64,000 bases of DNA, from the NCBI GenBank assembly GCA_000403335.2, contig KE159629.1, positions 1 to 64,000 on the forward strand, given 5' to 3'. Shown piece after piece: positions 31,982-42,491 of this stretch. The DNA comes from Lachnospiraceae bacterium MD335 (GTDB taxonomy: Bacteria > Bacillota > Clostridia > Lachnospirales > Lachnospiraceae). A program made the translations under genes and the position numbers. The number at the start of each line of letters is the position of its first letter. Positions within the stretch are counted from its first letter, which is position 1. Under the pieces are notes generated by a model. That model saw only the letters and a list, made by a program, of their open reading frames with translations, was not told the origin of the DNA and did not search any database.

Positions 31982-32002
31982 TATGGGAAAACAGGAGGAG
32001 AA

Positions 32003-33652
32003 ATGATAGCGGTAAATCAGTTAAAGACAGAGATACGGTTTGAAGATGACAGAGCGGTTGCGATGGATACGGAGCTTTTGCAAAAAAGGGCGGCAAAGCT
32101 TTTGGGAGTGGAAGCAGCGCAAATCCGTGAAACAGTGCTGTTAAAGCATTCAATTGACGCAAGGAAAAAACCGCAGCTGTTTCATGTGTATACGTTAGGG
32201 ATTTGTCTTAGGGATAAGAGGCAGGAAGAAAAAATCGTGAAACGGTGCAGGAATGCCAATATTACGATGTATGTGCAAAAGCCTTATGTGTTTCCGAAAA
32301 GCGGTGCAACGCCGTTGCAGGAGCCGCCCGTAATTATCGGTACGGGACCTGCGGGACTATTTTGCGGTTATCTTTTGGCAAAGCATGGTTACCGCCCGGT
32401 TTTACTGGAGCGGGGCGATGATGTGGATACGAGAACAAAGGCGGTTGAGGCGTTTTGGAACGGCGCACGGCTTGATACGGAATCAAATGTTCAGTTTGGC
32501 GAGGGCGGCGCAGGAACATTTTCGGACGGAAAGCTGAACACGCTTGTGAAGGATAAAAACGGCAGGAACAGGGAGGTGCTGCGCATTTTTGCAGAATGCG
32601 GCGCGCCGCGTGATATTTTGTATGAGAGCAAGCCGCATATCGGTACGGATATATTGAGAAATGTGGTTGTAAATATGCGCAAGTTTATTATAGAGCACGG
32701 CGGAAGCGTCCGATTTCGGGCAAAGATGACAGGACTGGAGATACAAAACGGTGTGCTTGCCGGCATCAAAATAAATGACACGGATGTCATAAAAACGGGG
32801 AATGCCGTGCTTGCAATCGGACATAGCGCGCGGGATACCTTTGCATACCTTGAGCGTATCGGAGTGTCAATGGAGGCAAAAGCGTTTGCGGTCGGAATGC
32901 GGGTGGAGCATCCGCAGGAGCTTATTAATGCGTGTATGTATGGAGCGGAGCATGGGAGCGCGCTACCTGCCGCGCCCTATAAGCTTACGGCGCAGACCAG
33001 TACAGGACGCGGGGTGTATTCGTTTTGCATGTGTCCCGGCGGGTATGTGGTCAATGCTTCGAGTGAGGAAGGACGGCTTGCCATAAACGGGATGAGTTAC
33101 TCGGACAGGGGAAGTCGTAACGCGAACAGTGCGATTATCGTGCAGGTTACGCCGGATGATTACGGAAGCAGCGGACCGCTTGCGGGCGTGGCGTTTCAGC
33201 GGCGTTTAGAGGAGCGGGCATATGCGCTTGGAAAGGGAAAAATTCCGGTACAGTATTATGGGGATTATGTAACAAATGCGGTTTCTTGCGGGAAGGACAA
33301 CAGCTTAAAACCATGCATAAAAGGAGAATATATGTTCTCAAACCTGCGCGGTCTTTTACCGAAGCCGTGTGAGGAGGCGTTTATGGAAGGCATGGAGCAG
33401 TTTGACAGGACAATCAAAGGATATGCCCGTGGAGACGCGGTATTGTCCGGTATTGAGAGCCGCACCTCGTCGCCTGTGCGGATACACCGCGATGCGGATT
33501 TGCAGAGCCCTTCAGTGAGGGGGCTTTATCCGTGCGGTGAGGGGGCAGGTTACGCAGGCGGGATCACTTCGGCGGCTATGGACGGGATTTTAGTGGCTGA
33601 GATGATTGCGAAACTATATCAGCCGTTTGCGGATAACAATACTGCGAAATAA
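32003..33652 (+). CDS. FAD-dependent dehydrogenase, COG2509 type
   Basis: Protein of 549 residues. An N-terminal ~95-residue basic domain precedes the FAD-binding core, which starts VIIGTGPAGLFCGYLLAKHG (about residue 110). It continues NVQFGEGGAGTFSDGKLNT, then AIGHSARDTFAYLERIGVSM, and ends with GEGAGYAGGITSAAMDGILV. This matches the uncharacterised FAD-dependent dehydrogenase family widespread in anaerobes. ATG 32003 follows ACAGGAGGAGAA. The substrate is unknown. It pairs with the upstream flavoprotein. Confidence 0.9.
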   Translation: MIAVNQLKTEIRFEDDRAVAMDTELLQKRAAKLLGVEAAQIRETVLLKHSIDARKKPQLFHVYTLGICLRDKRQEEKIVKRCRNANITMYVQKPYVFPKSGATPLQEPPVIIGTGPAGLFCGYLLAKHGYRPVLLERGDDVDTRTKAVEAFWNGARLDTESNVQFGEGGAGTFSDGKLNTLVKDKNGRNREVLRIFAECGAPRDILYESKPHIGTDILRNVVVNMRKFIIEHGGSVRFRAKMTGLEIQNGVLAGIKINDTDVIKTGNAVLAIGHSARDTFAYLERIGVSMEAKAFAVGMRVEHPQELINACMYGAEHGSALPAAPYKLTAQTSTGRGVYSFCMCPGGYVVNASSEEGRLAINGMSYSDRGSRNANSAIIVQVTPDDYGSSGPLAGVAFQRRLEERAYALGKGKIPVQYYGDYVTNAVSCGKDNSLKPCIKGEYMFSNLRGLLPKPCEEAFMEGMEQFDRTIKGYARGDAVLSGIESRTSSPVRIHRDADLQSPSVRGLYPCGEGAGYAGGITSAAMDGILVAEMIAKLYQPFADNNTAK

Positions 33653-33749
33653 CGGAGAAATAACGGATCGTGTTTTACTGGACTTTTCGGGTGTTTCGGA
33701 TTAGAATATATGTGTTTTATCATGAATACGGATATTGGAGGAAAAAAGA

Positions 33750-34604
33750 GTGGATGAGTTACGCGCAAAATTAAAGGATAAAAAGAGGGTGGTAGTAAAA
33801 ATTGGTTCTTCCTCTCTGCAACATATGGAAACAGGGGACTTAGATTATACAAAAATGGACATTTTAGTGCGGGAGCTTTGCAATATCCGCAATCAGGGAA
33901 AAGATGTTATTCTTGTAACATCAGGCGCGATCGGGTGCGGCAGAAAGGCGCTTCACATCAAGCCGCCGCTTACGCTTGCGCAAAAGCAGGCATGTGCGGC
34001 AATCGGTCAGGCGAGATTGATGACGATGTATCAGCGATTTTTTTCGGAGTATAGTCATCAGGCGGCGCAGATTTTGATGACGCGTCATACGATTGTGTCA
34101 GACTTGAACAGGAAAAATGCACAGAATACGTTTAACGAGCTTTTGCGCATGGAGGCAATTCCGGTTGTAAACGAGAATGATACAACGTCTACCTTTGAGG
34201 TGGAAGATGTGATTGGGGACAATGATACGCTTTCTGCAATTGTTACGGCGCTTACAGGTGCGGATTTGTTGATACTGCTTTCGGATATTAACGGGCTGTA
34301 CACAGACGACCCAAGACAAAATGCTGACGCAAAGTTTATTGAACGTGTCGATACGCTGACGCAGGAGCTTATCAGCATGGGCAAAGATACGACAGGCAGC
34401 AGCGTGGGAACGGGAGGAATGGAAACAAAGCTGACCGCGGCGAAAATCGCGACATATTCCGGGGCGGATATGGTGATTGCAAACGGTGCCGACGTGCGGG
34501 TGATACACCGCATTATGGAAGGAAGAAATTATGGAACCATTTTTAAGGCGAATAAAAATAAGGACTTTGATTTTGCAAAGTTTATTGAGGAATTACATAA
34601 ATAA
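33750..34604 (+). CDS. proB: glutamate 5-kinase
   Basis: Protein of 284 residues that phosphorylates glutamate at the gamma carboxyl, the first step of proline synthesis. Motifs include RVVVKIGSSSL at the N-terminus, DVILVTSGAIGCGRKALHI, IPVVNENDTTSTFEVEDVIG and DLLILLSDINGLYTDDPR, then VGTGGMETKLTAAKIA. It lacks the C-terminal PUA domain present in many bacterial ProB (~365 residues), so it is the short form. GTG 33750 is preferred with GGAGG eight bases upstream. No proA is adjacent, so the rest of the pathway is elsewhere. Confidence 0.95.
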   Translation: MDELRAKLKDKKRVVVKIGSSSLQHMETGDLDYTKMDILVRELCNIRNQGKDVILVTSGAIGCGRKALHIKPPLTLAQKQACAAIGQARLMTMYQRFFSEYSHQAAQILMTRHTIVSDLNRKNAQNTFNELLRMEAIPVVNENDTTSTFEVEDVIGDNDTLSAIVTALTGADLLILLSDINGLYTDDPRQNADAKFIERVDTLTQELISMGKDTTGSSVGTGGMETKLTAAKIATYSGADMVIANGADVRVIHRIMEGRNYGTIFKANKNKDFDFAKFIEELHK

Positions 34605-34702
34605 AACAGACAGATGCAGAACACTTATGAGTAAAATACTACTTTTTCTTTATGTGAAAGGACAGTATTGCAATTGTGGTTGGAATAAACGGGAGATTCA
34701 AA

Positions 34703-35236
34703 ATGATTCAATATAGAATAGTATCAAAAGAAGAAATCAACAGGGAATTATTCCAAAACTTTGTCCGTCACCAAAACGTTACGGACTGTTGGAGGAGGGA
34801 TAACAATACATGGGTGATAAAAAGCGCTCCATTCGTTGACGACTGGTCAGAGGAGGATTATCACACATTGGTAACGTGTTTGAAAAATACGGCTGCTACA
34901 GGCGGTTTGGTGTATGCAGCCTTTTATGACGGTAAGCTGAAGGGCTTTGCATCTGTCGAGTCAGGACTGTTTGGCGGTGCACAGAACTATCTTGATCTGA
35001 CCAGCATTCACGTATCGGAAGATATGCGCGGTGAGGGGATTGGAAAGGCGCTTTTTTGTGCGGCGAAAGCGTGGGCAAAAGAACACGGAGCAAAAAAGCT
35101 GTACATATCCGCGCATTCTGCCGTGGAAAGTCAGGCGTTTTATAAGGCAATGGGGTGTGTCGAGGCGCAGGTGTATAATCAGATGCATGTCGAGGCGGAG
35201 CCGTACGACTGCCAGCTGGAATGTGAACTGTCATAA
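34703..35236 (+). CDS. GNAT-family N-acetyltransferase
   Basis: Protein of 177 residues. The GNAT core is visible in YLDLTSIHVSEDMRGEGIGK followed by ALFCAAKAWAKEHGAKKLYI, containing the acetyl-CoA R-x-x-G-x-G/A site, and SAHSAVESQAFYKAMGC. Substrate unknown. ATG 34703 follows GGGAGATTCAA. It is convergent with the MATE gene on the other strand, 11 bases apart, with no clear terminator between them. Confidence 0.85.
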   Translation: MIQYRIVSKEEINRELFQNFVRHQNVTDCWRRDNNTWVIKSAPFVDDWSEEDYHTLVTCLKNTAATGGLVYAAFYDGKLKGFASVESGLFGGAQNYLDLTSIHVSEDMRGEGIGKALFCAAKAWAKEHGAKKLYISAHSAVESQAFYKAMGCVEAQVYNQMHVEAEPYDCQLECELS

Positions 35237-35247
35237 CAGACTCCGTA

Positions 35248-36588
35248 CTATGGATTGCCTAACAACCGTTTTTTGCGGATAAAATAATATCCAAATCCGG
35301 CAGCGTCCGCTAGAATCCATCCAATCGGCACTGCCCACCAAATTCCGACAACGCCGATTGCGGGAATGGCGGAGAGGACGTATGCAAGCACGACGCGCGT
35401 GCCAAGCGAAAGGATTGTGAGTACGACCGACATGCCGGGTCTTCCCAATGCGCGGTAAAGTCCGTACAGTAAAAACAGGCAGCCGATACCGCAATAGAAC
35501 GTGCCTTCGATGCGCAGATAGCGCACGCCTTCCGCGATAATGGCAGTTTCCTCCGCCTTGACAAACAATAGCATAAGCGGGCGGGCAAACACCCAGACTG
35601 CCGCTGAAATGACAACACTGAAAACCACTGCCGCAGCAACGGCGCCGCGAAAGCCTGAGCGGATACGCTCTGTCTTCTTTGCGCCGTAATTTTGCGCGAT
35701 AAATGTGGAAAAGGCATTTCCAAAATCCTGCACGGGCATATAGGCAAACGCGTCAATTTTAACTGCGGCGGCAAATGCCGCCATAACCACAGGACCAAAG
35801 CTGTTGACAACGCCCTGTACCAAGAGGATGCCCAAATTCATAACGGACTGTTGCACACAGGTGAGCAGGGAAAAACCGGAAATTTCTTTCATACAGCTCC
35901 AGCGCACGCGCAGTTCGCCTTTTTTTAATTTCAGACATGGAACGCGTATCAGAGAATAGAGCGCGATGCCGATGCCTGAAACATACTGTGCGATAACGGT
36001 CGCTTCCGCAGCGCCTGCAACGCCCCGCTGTAACCCAATCACAAACCACAAATCGAGAGCGATATTAAGCAGCGCGGAGACACTCAGAAATAAAAGCGGC
36101 ACAACCGAGTTTCCGATGGCGCGCAGTAAGGAAGCAAAATAGTTGTATAAAAATGTCGCAAAAATGCCGCAAAAAATCACGGCAAGATAACTGCGCATCG
36201 GCGCCCATACTTCGTTTGGCACCTGAAGAAAAATCCGGATTTGGTTTAAAAACAGAAAAATAAGAAGATTGATGATAAGCGTTAAGGAGAATATCAGCGC
36301 AAAGGAGGCGCAGATTCCTTCTTTTAGTCCTTTTTCGTCCCCTTCGCCAAAGCGCATGGAAAAAAAAGCGCCGCTTCCAAGGCACAGCCCTAAAAGAATG
36401 GATGTCAGAAACGTCATCAGTGTGAATGAAGAACCGACTGCCGCCAGTGCATTCGGTCCAAGAAACCTGCCGACAATCAGCGTGTCGGCGATGTTGTAGC
36501 ATTGCTGTAAAAGGTTGCCAAGTATCATCGGGAGCGCGAAACGCAGCATGGATTTCATTGTGGCACCTTGTGTCATGTCGATATTCAT
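35248..36588 (-). CDS. MATE-family multidrug/toxin exporter
   Basis: Protein of 446 residues with about 12 membrane helices. The MATE N-terminus MLRFALPMILGNLLQQCYNI followed by ADTLIVGRFLGPNALAAVGS, and the repeat FGPVVMAAFAAAVKIDAFAY in the second half, are diagnostic. It should export cationic drugs or metabolites using an ion gradient. GGAGGTTCCCG precedes ATG 36588. It is divergent from dgt; the 230-bp intergenic region holds a possible operator (TTAATTAATTCACAAATTAA). Confidence 0.9.
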   Translation of the reverse strand: MNIDMTQGATMKSMLRFALPMILGNLLQQCYNIADTLIVGRFLGPNALAAVGSSFTLMTFLTSILLGLCLGSGAFFSMRFGEGDEKGLKEGICASFALIFSLTLIINLLIFLFLNQIRIFLQVPNEVWAPMRSYLAVIFCGIFATFLYNYFASLLRAIGNSVVPLLFLSVSALLNIALDLWFVIGLQRGVAGAAEATVIAQYVSGIGIALYSLIRVPCLKLKKGELRVRWSCMKEISGFSLLTCVQQSVMNLGILLVQGVVNSFGPVVMAAFAAAVKIDAFAYMPVQDFGNAFSTFIAQNYGAKKTERIRSGFRGAVAAAVVFSVVISAAVWVFARPLMLLFVKAEETAIIAEGVRYLRIEGTFYCGIGCLFLLYGLYRALGRPGMSVVLTILSLGTRVVLAYVLSAIPAIGVVGIWWAVPIGWILADAAGFGYYFIRKKRLLGNP

Positions 36589-36818
36589 CGGGAACCTCCA
36601 TTTGTGTAAAAATCTTTCGTTAATTAATTCACAAATTAATTTGAAACCATAATACCAATTTTCCCCAAAGATGTCAATGTGCGGCGCCCTGTAGAATTTA
36701 CTGGTATAATCTGTTTTTTTGGAATTTTCAGAAATTTTCGGATAAAAAAAGGAATTTCAAAGCGGGCACGGAATATATTAAATAGAGATATGATGTTGTA
36801 AAAAGGTATGGTGGCCAT
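36589..36818. promoter_or_regulatory. divergent promoter region between MATE and dgt genes
   Basis: The stretch holds the imperfect palindrome TTAATTAATTCACAAATTAA (around 36620), close to the MATE start and MarR-like in appearance. A TATAAT at 36706-36711 and a TATATTAAAT at 36774-36783 are candidate -10 boxes toward dgt. No gene is visible. Confidence 0.4.
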
Positions 36819-37823
36819 ATGACAATCAGAGAAAATCTTGAACAGTGGGAAACGGAGTATTTAAGCCCGTATGCCACGTTGAGCAAAAATTCAAAGGGCA
36901 GGGACAGGGAGGAAGAACAGTGTGACATCCGTCCTGTTTTTCAAAGAGACAGGGACAGAATCCTGCATTCGAAATCGTTCCGTCGTTTAAAGGATAAGAC
37001 GCAGGTATTTTTATCTCCGGAAGGAGACCATTACAGAACGAGACTGACGCATACGCTGGAGGTGTCGCAGAATGCAAGAACGATTGCAAGGGCGCTGCAG
37101 TTAAATGAGGAGCTTGTGGAGGCAATTGCGCTTGGGCATGATTTGGGGCATACGCCTTTTGGACATGCCGGAGAGCGGGCGTTAAACGAGGTCTGTCCGT
37201 ATGGTTTTCAGCATAACGAACAGAGTGTGCGCACCGTTGAAATTTTGGAGAAGGACGGTGAGGGACTGAATCTCACATGGGAGGTTCGGGACGGCATGGA
37301 AAATCATCAGACGTCAAATATGCCGTCGACGCTTGAGGGAAAGATTGTCCGGTTTTCCGACAAAATCGCATATACTTATCACGATATGGATGATGCGGTG
37401 CGGGCGGGGATTTTGCGGGAGCGCGATATTCCGCGGGAAATCGGTGAGGTGATCGGTTATACGCCGAGAGAACGGCTGAATAATTTTATCCATGATATTG
37501 TGACGCAGAGCAAGGGCACGGACGATGTGCGCATGTCCGATGCGGTGGAGCTTGCGATGCGCGATTTGCGAAAGTTTATGTATGACAAGGTGTATAGTAA
37601 TCCCGTCGCAAAATGTGAGGAGAACAAGGCTGTTTCGCTTGTCAAGACCTTGTATGAATATTATATGAAGCATACGAATGAGCTTCCGAAGTTTTTTGTG
37701 GAGCTGGGACTCCGGGGCGAGCCGCGGGAGAAGGTTGTGTGCGATTACATAAGTTCCATGACAGACCGGTTTGCGATTGCGCTGTATGATGAGCTTTATG
37801 TGCCGAAGTTTTGGATGGGATAA
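36819..37823 (+). CDS. dgt: deoxyguanosine-triphosphate triphosphohydrolase-like protein
   Basis: Protein of 334 residues of the HD-type dNTPase family. HD residues are in RLTHTLEVSQNARTIARAL and the dyad in AIALGHDLGHTPFGHAGERA; MENHQTSNMP and DKIAYTYHDMDDAVRAG follow. These enzymes release triphosphate from dNTPs, often tuned by other nucleotides. Starts at ATG 36819 behind AAGGTATGGTGGCCAT. It heads the conserved dgt-dnaG-rpoD-trmK-nif3 group. Confidence 0.92.
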   Translation: MTIRENLEQWETEYLSPYATLSKNSKGRDREEEQCDIRPVFQRDRDRILHSKSFRRLKDKTQVFLSPEGDHYRTRLTHTLEVSQNARTIARALQLNEELVEAIALGHDLGHTPFGHAGERALNEVCPYGFQHNEQSVRTVEILEKDGEGLNLTWEVRDGMENHQTSNMPSTLEGKIVRFSDKIAYTYHDMDDAVRAGILRERDIPREIGEVIGYTPRERLNNFIHDIVTQSKGTDDVRMSDAVELAMRDLRKFMYDKVYSNPVAKCEENKAVSLVKTLYEYYMKHTNELPKFFVELGLRGEPREKVVCDYISSMTDRFAIALYDELYVPKFWMG

Positions 37824-37878
37824 GGCGAAGATTTTGGCAGGAATGGGGGACTAAACTGAGAAAGGAGCAGGGTTGTTC

Positions 37879-39675
37879 ATGTACTATCCCGAAGAAATTG
37901 TAGAGGAAGTAAGGCAGCGAAATGACATTGTGGATGTTATTTCAGGTTACGTCGGACTTTCGAAACGGGGAAGCAATTATGTGTGCTGCTGCCCGTTTCA
38001 TGGGGAGAAGACCCCTTCCTTTTATGTAAGCCGCTCAAAGCAGATATACAAGTGCTTTGGCTGCGGCGAAGGCGGTAATGTGACGACGTTTGTGATGAAA
38101 TATGAGAACTGTACGTTTCCGGAGGCGCTGAAACTGCTTGCAGAGCGGGCAGGGGTAAAGCTTCCCGAAGAGACGTATTCGGAGGAGGCAAAACGCAGGG
38201 AGAGCAGGCGGCAGCAGCTTTTGGCAGTGAATAAAGAGGCGGCGAAGTTCTATTATTATCAGCTTCGGGGTGAGCGCGGCGCAAAGGCGCGCGAATATCT
38301 TGACAAAAGGGCGCTTTCGGATGAGACCCGGAAAGGCTTCGGACTTGGGTTTGCGCCTGTAAGGGGCGAGGAGCTGTTACTGTATCTGCGCCAAAAGGGG
38401 TTTACGGACGATTTAATCCGTGATGCAGGGCTGGCAAAGGCAGACGAGCGGCGCGGAACGGTGACGCAGTTTTGGAACCGGGTTATGTTTCCGATACAGG
38501 ACATCAACCATCGCGTGATTGGTTTTGGCGGGCGGATTATGGGGACGGACGACAAGGGACCAAAGTATTTGAATTCTCCCGAGACGGAAATTTTTGACAA
38601 GAGCAGAAACCTTTACGGCATGAACCTTGCGCGCTCGTCAAGAGCGGGAAATATGATTTTGTGCGAAGGGTATATGGATGTGATCAGTATGCATCAGGCG
38701 GGTTTTACGCAGGCGGTTGCCTCGCTTGGAACGGCATTTACGGCGGGGCAGGCAGGGTTGATTAAGAAGTACACAAAAGAGGTGCTTCTTGCCTACGATA
38801 GTGACGGGGCGGGCGTGAAAGCTGCGCTGCGTGCAATCGGGATTTTGCGTGACGCGGGAATGTCAGGAAAGATTATTAATATGTCGCCCTACAAGGACCC
38901 CGATGAATTTATGAAAAATCTTGGAAAAGAGGCGTTTGGGGAACGCATAGAACATGCGGAGAATTCTTTTTTATTTGAAATCCGTATGCTGGAGCGGGAT
39001 TTTGACATGAATGATCCGGAGGAGAAAACGAACTTCCACAATCACATCGCAAGAAGGCTTTGTGATTTCGGGGAGGACGTAGAGCGTGAAAATTATATAG
39101 AGGCGATAGCGGACAAGTACCATATCGGCTTCGAAAATTTAAGAAAGCTTGTCGTCAATATGGCGGCAAAGACAGGAGGCTATGCGGTTGCTCCGGTTTT
39201 GCGGGAACGCCCGAAATCAGGGGTGAACAGCAGAGGGAAAAATCCGGCGCAGGAAAATGCCAGGAAGGCGCAGCGGCTTTTGCTGACGTGGCTTACGGAT
39301 TACCCGCAGCTTTATGAAAAGGTCAAAAGTTATATTTCTCCCGAGGATTTTACGGACGAGCTGTACAAAAAGGTGGCGCAGCGGATGTTTGCGGATATTG
39401 AAAAAGGCCAGTTTAATCCGGCGGGCATTATCGACCTGTTTGACGACGAGAGGGAGCAAAGCGAGGCGGCATCCCTGTTTACGACACAGCTTCCGGAGCT
39501 TCGGACGGTGCAGGAGAAGGAAAAGGCATTCCATGATATTCTTGTGCGCGTAAAGAAAAACAGTTATGAGCATTATTTGGAACGCTCCGGTGTGGAGATT
39601 GCCGCGTTAAGCATTGCGGTTGAGGGCAAAAAAGCACTGGAAGAACTTAACAAAACGCATATTTCTTTCAATTAA
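37879..39675 (+). CDS. dnaG: DNA primase
   Basis: Protein of 598 residues that makes RNA primers at the replication fork. The N-terminal zinc ribbon is [15 protein letters not shown] then [13 protein letters not shown] (about residues 38-65). The TOPRIM domain has [15 protein letters not shown] and [15 protein letters not shown] with the catalytic acidic residues. The C-terminal helicase-binding domain is helical. ATG 37879 begins [20 protein letters not shown], the family start; AAAGGAG lies 11 bases upstream, and a TTG at 37873 is less likely. It sits 34 bases before rpoD, so the two form a macromolecular-synthesis operon. Confidence 0.96.
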   Translation: MYYPEEIVEEVRQRNDIVDVISGYVGLSKRGSNYVCCCPFHGEKTPSFYVSRSKQIYKCFGCGEGGNVTTFVMKYENCTFPEALKLLAERAGVKLPEETYSEEAKRRESRRQQLLAVNKEAAKFYYYQLRGERGAKAREYLDKRALSDETRKGFGLGFAPVRGEELLLYLRQKGFTDDLIRDAGLAKADERRGTVTQFWNRVMFPIQDINHRVIGFGGRIMGTDDKGPKYLNSPETEIFDKSRNLYGMNLARSSRAGNMILCEGYMDVISMHQAGFTQAVASLGTAFTAGQAGLIKKYTKEVLLAYDSDGAGVKAALRAIGILRDAGMSGKIINMSPYKDPDEFMKNLGKEAFGERIEHAENSFLFEIRMLERDFDMNDPEEKTNFHNHIARRLCDFGEDVERENYIEAIADKYHIGFENLRKLVVNMAAKTGGYAVAPVLRERPKSGVNSRGKNPAQENARKAQRLLLTWLTDYPQLYEKVKSYISPEDFTDELYKKVAQRMFADIEKGQFNPAGIIDLFDDEREQSEAASLFTTQLPELRTVQEKEKAFHDILVRVKKNSYEHYLERSGVEIAALSIAVEGKKALEELNKTHISFN

Positions 39676-39709
39676 GGATAAAAATATATGGTATGGAGGA
39701 TTGACCAGA

Positions 39710-40831
39710 ATGGATGAAAACACACAAGCAAAATTTGAGGCAAAGTTAAAAGAGCTTCTTGCGATGGCAAAGAAGAAGAAAAACGTGCTTGAGTATCAGG
39801 AAATCAGCGACTTTTTCAAGGACATGCCTCTTGAGACGGAGCAGTTTGAGAAGATACTGGATTTTCTTGAGCAGAGCAACGTGGATGTGCTGCGTATTAC
39901 GGACGATGACGACGATTTGCCGGATGACGATATTCTTCTGAGTGATGAGGAAGACGTGGACATGGATGTGGAGAACATCGACCTGTCCGTTCCTGACGGC
40001 ATCGGCATTGAGGACCCCGTAAGGATGTATTTAAAGGAAATCGGAAAAGTGCCGCTTCTAAGCGCTGACGAGGAGATTGAGCTTGCAAAAAAGATGGAGC
40101 TTGGCGACGAGGAGGCAAAAAAGAGGTTAGCTGAGGCGAACCTCAGGCTTGTTGTGAGCATTGCGAAGCGCTATGTGGGCAGAGGAATGCTGTTTTTGGA
40201 CCTCATTCAGGAGGGCAATCTTGGTCTGATTAAGGCAGTTGAGAAGTTTGATTACAGGAAAGGCTATAAGTTTTCGACCTATGCGACGTGGTGGATACGG
40301 CAGGCAATCACAAGAGCGATTGCGGATCAGGCGAGAACCATCCGTATTCCGGTGCATATGGTTGAGACCATCAATAAATTAATCCGCGTGAGCAGACAGC
40401 TCTTACAAGAGCTTGGGCGGGAACCGACCCCGGAGGAGATTGCAAAGGAAATGAATATGCCGGAGGAGCGCGTGCGCGAGATTTTGAAGATTTCGCAGGA
40501 GCCGGTATCGCTTGAGACGCCGATCGGTGAGGAGGAGGACAGTCATCTTGGGGATTTTATACAGGATGATAATGTGCCCGTTCCTGCTGACGCGGCGGCA
40601 TTTACGCTGTTAAAGGAGCAGCTTGTCGAGGTGCTTGACACGCTGACCGACAGGGAGCAGAAGGTATTGAGACTGCGTTTCGGACTTGACGACGGGCGTG
40701 CGCGCACACTCGAGGAGGTCGGTAAGGAATTTAATGTTACGAGAGAGCGTATCAGGCAGATTGAGGCAAAGGCGCTTCGGAAGCTGCGTCACCCTTCAAG
40801 AAGCAGGAAGTTAAAGGACTATTTGGATTAG
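39710..40831 (+). CDS. rpoD: primary sigma factor (sigma-70/SigA)
   Basis: Protein of 373 residues. Region 1.2 begins [20 protein letters not shown]. Regions 2.1-2.4 include [20 protein letters not shown] and [18 protein letters not shown]; region 3 is [20 protein letters not shown]; region 4.2 is [20 protein letters not shown]. These are the core promoter-recognition elements of a housekeeping sigma factor. An acidic N-terminal segment ([20 protein letters not shown]) is present, in place of a long region 1.1. ATG 39710 follows GGAGGATTGACCAGA. It shares an operon with dnaG. Confidence 0.97.
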   Translation: MDENTQAKFEAKLKELLAMAKKKKNVLEYQEISDFFKDMPLETEQFEKILDFLEQSNVDVLRITDDDDDLPDDDILLSDEEDVDMDVENIDLSVPDGIGIEDPVRMYLKEIGKVPLLSADEEIELAKKMELGDEEAKKRLAEANLRLVVSIAKRYVGRGMLFLDLIQEGNLGLIKAVEKFDYRKGYKFSTYATWWIRQAITRAIADQARTIRIPVHMVETINKLIRVSRQLLQELGREPTPEEIAKEMNMPEERVREILKISQEPVSLETPIGEEEDSHLGDFIQDDNVPVPADAAAFTLLKEQLVEVLDTLTDREQKVLRLRFGLDDGRARTLEEVGKEFNVTRERIRQIEAKALRKLRHPSRSRKLKDYLD

Positions 40832-40841
40832 GAGAGTGCAA

Positions 40842-41645
40842 ATGCAGTTGTCGGATAGAATGCGGGCTGTGGCGGCGCTTGTTTCGCCCTGTGAAAGCAT
40901 GGCGGATATTGGCTGTGACCACGGTTATGTGGCAATGGAATTAATCAGGAGCCGTACCTGCGCGCATGTGATTGCAATGGATATTAACAGGGGACCGCTT
41001 GAACGTGCGAAAGAAAATATCCGCGATTACGGAATGCAGAAATATATCGAAACGCGGCTTTCGGACGGGGCGGCGGCGCTTTTGCCAAATGAGGCGGAAG
41101 GCATTGTCTGTGCCGGTATGGGCGGGCGGCTTGTGGTGTCGATTTTGGAGAGGAGCCGCGCGCTGATTGGCGACATGAGGCAGGTCGTATTGCAGCCGCA
41201 GTCGGAGCTTGACGAGGTGCGCAAATATCTGCGTGTAAACGGGTATCTGATTGAAAAGGAAGATATGATTTTTGAGGATGGGAAATATTATCCGATGATG
41301 CGGGCGCTGCCTGCGGCTTTCGGAAAACATGAGCGTTTGCTGGCAGGCGGTTTGGAGCAGTTAGGCAGGCGGACGGCGGTGTGCGGCAATCCGCCTGACA
41401 TTTCCGAGATTTGCACGGAGGAGGCGGCAAGGCTTACGAGCGTGCAGGATACATACGGACCGTATCTTTTGGAGCATTCCCATCCCGTTTTGAAGCGGTA
41501 TCTTTTGTGGCAGAAGGCAAATTTGGAACAGATTCGGGAGCGTTTAAATGCTTCGGGTAGGGAGACTGCAAGGCAGCAGTGTCGTATGACGGAATTGGAA
41601 GACGCGCTGAGTGATATTGTGTTCTGCCTGTATCAGTATTTTTAG
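40842..41645 (+). CDS. trmK: tRNA (adenine22-N1)-methyltransferase TrmK
   Basis: Protein of 267 residues. The SAM-binding motif SMADIGCDHGYVAMELI is near residues 20-36 and a later GIVCAGMGGRLVVSILERS is typical of the TrmK/YqfN family, which methylates A22 of tRNAs. Coiled-coil C-terminal residues follow. ATG 40842 lies eight bases after GGAG and after the rpoD stop at 40831. The rpoD-trmK-nif3 order is conserved in Firmicutes. Genomic context supports the assignment strongly. Confidence 0.93.
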   Translation: MQLSDRMRAVAALVSPCESMADIGCDHGYVAMELIRSRTCAHVIAMDINRGPLERAKENIRDYGMQKYIETRLSDGAAALLPNEAEGIVCAGMGGRLVVSILERSRALIGDMRQVVLQPQSELDEVRKYLRVNGYLIEKEDMIFEDGKYYPMMRALPAAFGKHERLLAGGLEQLGRRTAVCGNPPDISEICTEEAARLTSVQDTYGPYLLEHSHPVLKRYLLWQKANLEQIRERLNASGRETARQQCRMTELEDALSDIVFCLYQYF

Positions 41646-41686
41646 CCGCTTCTGTTACATAGTATGAGTCAGGGAGGGATAGGATT

Positions 41687-42469
41687 TTGACGTGCGGTGA
41701 AATTATAGAAAAGCTTGAGACGCTTTCGCCTAAAAATTATGCGGAAGACTGGGATAACATCGGTCTGCTTGCCGGAAGGCGTGACAAGGATGTGGAAACG
41801 ATTTACATAGCATTGGATGCAACGGATGAAGTCATTGCGGATGCCGTGCGCGCGGGGGCGGATATGCTGCTGACACATCATCCGCTGATTTTCAAAAAGC
41901 TTTCCCGTGTCAATACCGACGATTTTATCGGAAGGCGCATTGTAAAACTCATACAAAATGATATAAGCTATTATGCGATGCACACCAATTTTGACGTCAT
42001 GGGGATGGCGGACGCGGCGGCAGATGAACTTGGACTGCGGGCGCGCGAGGTATTAAACGTGACGTTTGAAGATGAAATCTCAAAGGAGGGCTGCGGACGC
42101 GTGGGACGTCTTGCAGACCGGATGAGTATGGAAGCGCTTGCAGGGCTTGTCAAGAAGCGTTTTCATGTGCCGAATGTGCGCGTATTTGGCGACTTGGGTG
42201 ACATCGTGGAAACGGCGGCGGTAATGCCGGGCTCCGGCGGCAGTTTTATAAGGGATGCCATCTATGCGGGAGCTGACGTGATGATTACGGGAGACATTGA
42301 CCACCATGAAGGCATTGACGCTGTGGCACAGGGACTTGCAGTGATTGACGCGGGACACTACGGGATTGAGAAACTGTTCATACCATATATGGAGGAATTT
42401 ATCAAGCGGGAGCTTCCGAAGCTGCGGGTGTACAGTGCACAGTTTTGTGAACCGTTTACAGTCATATAA
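41687..42469 (+). CDS. Nif3-like dinuclear metal-centre protein
   Basis: Protein of 260 residues of the NIF3/YqfO family. It has the short form without the inserted middle domain. The metal-binding motif is MLLTHHPLIFKKLSRV, with further His in YYAMHTNFDVM and GDIDHHEGIDAVAQ. These proteins form hexameric toroids; a GTP cyclohydrolase-like activity has been reported for some members but the cellular role is unclear. Start TTG 41687 follows GGGAGGGATAGGAT. It follows trmK by 41 bases and precedes a nucleoside kinase. Confidence 0.92.
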   Translation: MTCGEIIEKLETLSPKNYAEDWDNIGLLAGRRDKDVETIYIALDATDEVIADAVRAGADMLLTHHPLIFKKLSRVNTDDFIGRRIVKLIQNDISYYAMHTNFDVMGMADAAADELGLRAREVLNVTFEDEISKEGCGRVGRLADRMSMEALAGLVKKRFHVPNVRVFGDLGDIVETAAVMPGSGGSFIRDAIYAGADVMITGDIDHHEGIDAVAQGLAVIDAGHYGIEKLFIPYMEEFIKRELPKLRVYSAQFCEPFTVI

Positions 42470-42491
42470 TACGATAAAGAGGGGTGAAACG